A stretch of DNA of 56,200 bases, taken from positions 1 to 56,200 of the forward strand of contig CAJODK010000006.1 of assembly GCA_905233245.1 (NCBI GenBank), in the 5' to 3' direction. This stretch comes from an uncultured Prevotella sp. Lineage in GTDB: Bacteria; Bacteroidota; Bacteroidia; Bacteroidales; Bacteroidaceae. Of this stretch, positions 52,646 to 56,200 are shown in pieces. Below the pieces are notes generated by a model. That model did no database searches. It saw only the letters and a list, made by a program, of their open reading frames with translations, and had not been told where the DNA came from. Made by a program: the position numbers and the translations under genes. How positions within the stretch are numbered: position 1 is the first letter of the stretch; each line of letters starts with the position of its first letter.

Positions 52646-54319
52646 CTATGTTATAATCCAGCTATTCAATTTCCTCCAAAAGTATGAAATCCTAACACTG
52701 ATAGAATTATCTGTATCCGGTTCATGAACGGCAAACCCACACTCTTCGAGGTACTGCTGACGGAGATTTTTAACTGCAGTACTGGTCTTTAGAGTATCTA
52801 TGCATTCTATGTAAATGCGAAAGAGCGTAGGATATAGATGTGTAAAATCTCTATTTATGCTGTCAGCCATCAGTTGGTGGTCTGCATCAAGGCACAGTGA
52901 TTCTCCCTTGAGCAAACGTTCACGAAATAGCCTAACATTCTGACGCATATGGTGAAGTGTGACGCGATAGGCCAAATACGACATATCAAGTGCTTCGGCC
53001 ATTTCTTTATTAGGAACTGCTCGCTGTTTATTTAGCATAGATAGCAGGGAACGCAAGAGAATAAAGCGGCCTCTTGGATAGAATACCTGATGAGCGTAGG
53101 CTATCAATTGTGAGACGACACGAATCTTATCCTCGTCACTTATATCCATTTCGAGCACAACCTGCGAGCGTAATTCATAGTTTCCTTGTAAACGAGAAGA
53201 AACTATTCCTCCTTCTGTCTCAGCCCGATTGTTCAAATAGTTACGAAATGTATTGAGCAACCAACTCTCGAAAGCCTCCTGTTTCTTAATTCGTTGCAAG
53301 GTCTGATAGGGATAGCTACCACGCTCACGGAGATAGAGGAAGAAGTCATCGATAACATCCTCGTATACGTCGTAGAGACTGTTTTTATAGGTTTCGAAGC
53401 GATTGCGCAGTTGATAACTCAAGCGGTCATGCAAGAGGTAATACATCGCCTCGTCGTCACCCATGATAATCATATCCACAAAGTCAGGAATAGGGATGCC
53501 AGCAAATCGATTAGCCTTGGAATTCCGTGCTGGAGCGAAATCCTGAGGAACTCTCATCCAGTTCTTTCGCTCCTCCTCCGACATTTTCTCTATTGCATAG
53601 CGCAACATAGTGCGAGGCATCTCGTGAGCATGCTGACGCAGAAAATCTCGTAGTAGGTCTATCGAACAGCGTTTCCCCATCTCGCGCAATATCCAACCTA
53701 CAGCCTTGTGCATCAGATCATGAGGATGGTGCAGGTGTATCTCCGCATAGCGTAAACACCATGACGGATCACCCATATGTGAAGTCTTCCAGGTACATAC
53801 GATACTCATACGCTGTTTCCACAGATTGTCGCTCTGCGCAAGTTCATCCAGCACTTGCCGCTTATGCTTTATATCTTGTTCAGAAGTTCCTTCATCCTGA
53901 GTGGTTAATAACCAAGTTCCCAAAATCTTCGGAGCCGAAAGATCCACTAAATCCCAGTTGTTCGCCTGCTCAGCATATTCGAGATACATTGCCAGTATCT
54001 CATTACGCTCATGAATAGCGGCCTCGTCATTCGCCATTCGTTTGGTTGCAAGTTTTTCATATTTCGCCACCAGAATTAGCAGTCCACAGAGCCTCACCTC
54101 ATGCCAAGGATTTATCAGCAACTCGGGCACTTCGCTTAAAGGGAATTCCTTCCATACCTTCTTTACAATCTCTCGTGTCTGTGGTACCTTCAGCCCCAAA
54201 AACTCATCGCCCTCGCCATACTCACCATGCCTCGTTTTGAAGAACCCCATAAGCACTCGTCGCTGATCTTCGTCATACAACGACTCCATATTGGCGATTA
54301 TATCCTTTGCTGACATCAT
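52646..54319 (-). CDS. AlkD-type DNA alkylation repair protein fused to a sigma-70-like domain
   Basis: 557 residues. Residues 1-250 are an AlkD HEAT-repeat DNA glycosylase: NNWDLVDLSAP supplies Trp122 and Asp126, and LWKQRMSIV supplies Arg170, matching Trp109, Asp113 and Arg148 of Bacillus cereus AlkD. The usual protein ends near 230-250. From about 283 to 370 a sigma region 2-like segment follows (IIMGDDEAMYYLLHDRL, DVYEDVIDDFFLYLRERG, AFESWLLNTFRNYLNNRAE). Residues 430-470 contain a helix-turn-helix-like RAVPNKEMAEALDMSYLAYRVTLHHMRQNVRLFRERL that fits region 4. Repair and transcription control would be in one chain. ATG abuts the bcp stop. Confidence 0.88.
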   Translation of the reverse strand: MMSAKDIIANMESLYDEDQRRVLMGFFKTRHGEYGEGDEFLGLKVPQTREIVKKVWKEFPLSEVPELLINPWHEVRLCGLLILVAKYEKLATKRMANDEAAIHERNEILAMYLEYAEQANNWDLVDLSAPKILGTWLLTTQDEGTSEQDIKHKRQVLDELAQSDNLWKQRMSIVCTWKTSHMGDPSWCLRYAEIHLHHPHDLMHKAVGWILREMGKRCSIDLLRDFLRQHAHEMPRTMLRYAIEKMSEEERKNWMRVPQDFAPARNSKANRFAGIPIPDFVDMIIMGDDEAMYYLLHDRLSYQLRNRFETYKNSLYDVYEDVIDDFFLYLRERGSYPYQTLQRIKKQEAFESWLLNTFRNYLNNRAETEGGIVSSRLQGNYELRSQVVLEMDISDEDKIRVVSQLIAYAHQVFYPRGRFILLRSLLSMLNKQRAVPNKEMAEALDMSYLAYRVTLHHMRQNVRLFRERLLKGESLCLDADHQLMADSINRDFTHLYPTLFRIYIECIDTLKTSTAVKNLRQQYLEECGFAVHEPDTDNSISVRISYFWRKLNSWIIT

Positions 54320-54772
54320 TTATTTATGCAGTATCTGCTCTGCATGCTCCTTAGTCTTTACCTGTTTGCCAGCGTATATCTGTTCTATGATGCCATCTTC
54401 GTTTATAACGAAGGTAGTTCTGATAGTGCCCATCATCTTCTTGCCGTACATCGTTTTCTCACCCCATGCACCCATAGTCTCCAGCAACTCGTGGTTGATA
54501 TCAGCTATTAAGGGGAATGGTAACTGGTACCTCTCCTTAAACTTCACATGCGAAGTAGCAGAATCCTTGCTCACTCCCACCACCTCGTAACCTGCTCCTT
54601 GAAGTTCGTTGTAGTGGTCACGCAAACTGCAAGCCTCAGCCGTACAACCGCTCGTATTGTCCTTCGGATAGAAGTAGAGCACTAACTTACGACCCTTATA
54701 ATCACTCAGACGGATATCCCGTCCCTGTTCGTCCTTACCCAATATCTCAGGCGCCTTATCCCCAATATTCAT
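54320..54772 (-). CDS. bcp: thioredoxin-dependent thiol peroxidase Bcp
   Basis: 150 residues. Peroxiredoxin signature LVLYFYPKDNTSGCTAEACSLRDHYNEL with the peroxidatic cysteine and a second Cys five residues on, then VVGVSKDSATSHVKFKERYQLPFPLIAD. It reduces peroxides. Eleven bases after the SOD gene. Confidence 0.96.
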   Translation of the reverse strand: MNIGDKAPEILGKDEQGRDIRLSDYKGRKLVLYFYPKDNTSGCTAEACSLRDHYNELQGAGYEVVGVSKDSATSHVKFKERYQLPFPLIADINHELLETMGAWGEKTMYGKKMMGTIRTTFVINEDGIIEQIYAGKQVKTKEHAEQILHK

Positions 54773-54783
54773 AGTTCTCTATT

Positions 54784-55368
54784 TTAAGCATAACGCTTCT
54801 CTATCACATTCCAATCTACAATTTGCCACAGTGCTGCCAAATGGTCTTGACGTCGATTCTGATAGTCTAGATAGTAGGCATGCTCCCAAACGTCGAAGGT
54901 AAGCAGTGGCTTCATATTCTTCTGCACAGGGTTTGCAGCATTCGTCTCCTGCGTAATAACAAGTTTGCCATTCTTGTCTGCCGACAGCCACACCCAGCCA
55001 GAACCAAAGAGTGTAGTACCAGTCTTCTGAAACATTTCCTTGAACACTTCAAACGACCCAAAGTCGCGAGTTATAGCCTCACCAAGCTTTCCAGTAGGAA
55101 CATTGTCTACCTTAGGTTTGGCGAATTGTCCAAAATACAACTCATGATTCAGTATCTGCCCCGCATTATTCTGCACTACGTCAGATGCCTGACATACAAT
55201 CTCCTCCAGCGATAAGTCTGCAGACGAACTTCCTTCAAGCAACCCGTTAAGATTGTTCACATACCCCGCCAGATGCTTTCCGTAATGAAACTCCAGCGTC
55301 TCTTTGCTAATCACTGGTTCGAGTGCATCCATCGCATACGGCAGTGCCATTAAACTAAATTTTCCCAT
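54784..55368 (-). CDS. sodB: superoxide dismutase (Fe/Mn)
   Basis: 194 residues. Metal ligands: His in LEFHYGKHLAGYVNNLN, His in ILNHELYF, Asp and His in FDVWEHAYYLDYQNRRQDHL. GSGWVWLSADKNGKL is the family core. Close in length to the Bacteroides enzyme. Nine bases after rubrerythrin. Confidence 0.97.
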   Translation of the reverse strand: MGKFSLMALPYAMDALEPVISKETLEFHYGKHLAGYVNNLNGLLEGSSSADLSLEEIVCQASDVVQNNAGQILNHELYFGQFAKPKVDNVPTGKLGEAITRDFGSFEVFKEMFQKTGTTLFGSGWVWLSADKNGKLVITQETNAANPVQKNMKPLLTFDVWEHAYYLDYQNRRQDHLAALWQIVDWNVIEKRYA

Positions 55369-55377
55369 TTCTTTTGT

Positions 55378-55920
55378 CTAATAGTTCTCCGCCATAATTT
55401 GGAAATAACTCTGTGGGTGATCACACACAGGACACACCTCTGGTGCCATTTTGCCGATAACGATATGTCCGCAGTTAGCACACTGCCATATCACATCACC
55501 CTCGCGAGAGAATACTACTGCATCCTCGATGTTCTTCAGCAACTTGCGATAGCGCTCCTCATGGTGCTTCTCGATAGCCCCCACCTGTTCAAATTTCTCG
55601 GCAATCTCGTCAAAGCCTTCTTCACGAGCCTCCTTAGCCATGCGAGCATACATATCAGTCCATTCGAAGTTCTCACCGTTAGCCGCATCCGCCAGATTCG
55701 CTTTAGTGTCACTCACGCTACCACCATTCAGATACTTATACCACATCTTAGCATGCTCTTTCTCGTTAGCTGCCGTCTCCTCGAAAATCGATGCTATCTG
55801 CACATAACCATCCTTCTTAGCCTTAGAAGCAAAGTAAGTGTATTTATTACGAGCCATACTCTCACCAGCAAAAGCCTCCTTGAGGTTCTGCTCGGTCTTT
55901 GTTCCCTTCAGTTCTTTCAT
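55378..55920 (-). CDS. rbr: rubrerythrin
   Basis: 180 residues. The ferritin-like diiron domain supplies Glu and His ligands ([54 protein letters not shown]). The C-terminal rubredoxin domain has CANCG and CPVCDHPQ. It reduces hydrogen peroxide in anaerobes. First gene of the oxidative-stress operon. Confidence 0.97.
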   Translation of the reverse strand: MKELKGTKTEQNLKEAFAGESMARNKYTYFASKAKKDGYVQIASIFEETAANEKEHAKMWYKYLNGGSVSDTKANLADAANGENFEWTDMYARMAKEAREEGFDEIAEKFEQVGAIEKHHEERYRKLLKNIEDAVVFSREGDVIWQCANCGHIVIGKMAPEVCPVCDHPQSYFQIMAENY

Positions 55921-55952
55921 AGTTCTTAATCGTTTTAGATGTATATCGAGTG

Positions 55953-55983
55953 CAAATATAATGATTTTATTTGTAAAAACAAA
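55953..55983 (-). promoter_or_regulatory. promoter of the rubrerythrin operon
   Basis: -7 TATATTTG at 55953-55960 and TTTG at 55980-55983, 19 bases apart. Confidence 0.7.
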
Positions 55984-56041
55984 ATTTTCTCATACTTTTT
56001 AAAACAAAAAACTCAGTGTTAAAGTTTGAGTGAATAAAAAA

Positions 56042-56072
56042 AGAGTCTCAGGTATGTGATACCTAAGACTCT
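56042..56072 (-). terminator. terminator of the rRNA operon
   Basis: Stem AGAGTCT and AGGTAT pairs with a three-base loop and one mismatch, followed on the minus strand by seven T. Confidence 0.9.
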
Positions 56073-56106
56073 CTTGTGCTTTTGTTTAAAAAGCTTTTCT
56101 AAAAAA

Positions 56107-56200
<94 letters not shown>

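Overview
The window looks like the chromosome of a Bacteroidales species, most likely Prevotella or a close relative. Promoters follow the Bacteroidetes pattern (TTTG, about 20 bases, TAnnTTTG), and Shine-Dalgarno sites are not evident. The gene content also fits: a Bat aerotolerance operon, class III fructose-bisphosphatase, an EF-G2-type elongation factor paralog, HU-HIG-type DNA-binding protein, DUF4105 and LptC families. A 5S rRNA runs off the right edge. Nothing here required a database; family names come from motif recognition.

Layout, left to right. (1) 1-1010, minus strand: a protein resembling DUF1257 joined to DUF2997, truncated by the window edge, behind a 36-residue ORF and a long structured leader. 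(2) 1152-3948: small secreted and VanZ-like membrane proteins, then a DNA-binding-like protein paired with a membrane Ser/Thr kinase. (3) 4047-13613: a minus-strand operon iorA-iorB-paaK-ACT-porin-symporter-paaK-aminotransferase. Together these genes form a plausible uptake and salvage route linking aryl acetates with aromatic amino acids. (4) 13669-17055: DUF1460 protein, initiator tRNA-Met, acyltransferase plus ispF, a lytic transglycosylase behind a roughly 270-base leader. (5) 17107-26707: a minus-strand operon hisA-hisF-hisI-hisE-ftsE-lysC-lysA-glycosyltransferase-fbp-small membrane protein-GNAT-OmpA domain protein. (6) 26803-32553: EF-G2, an outer-membrane gene broken by an amber codon, a secreted protein, an AT-rich acyltransferase, and an HU-like gene behind a phased palindrome array. 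(7) 32704-43717: the Bat operon moxR-DUF58-batA region-batBC fusion-batDE fusion, continuing into PAP2, queA and a metallopeptidase. (8) 43783-46618: DUF4105 protein, Y-family polymerase, YolD-like protein. (9) 46672-52213, plus strand: outer membrane protein, lptC, CNNM/CorC protein, PpiD/SurA-type foldase. (10) 52224-55960: an oxidative-stress operon rubrerythrin-SOD-Bcp-AlkD/sigma fusion-thioesterase. (11) 5S rRNA with its terminator.

Two signals run across the window. Degenerate heptamer arrays of three to six copies sit in most intergenic gaps, and four of them encode parts of signal peptides, including both Bat fusion junctions. A separate AACGTT/GGGAAC hexamer family lies in frame inside at least five coding sequences as Asn/Gly-rich loops. 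The most striking single gene is a DNA alkylation repair enzyme (AlkD) with intact catalytic residues fused to what reads as an ECF-like sigma factor.
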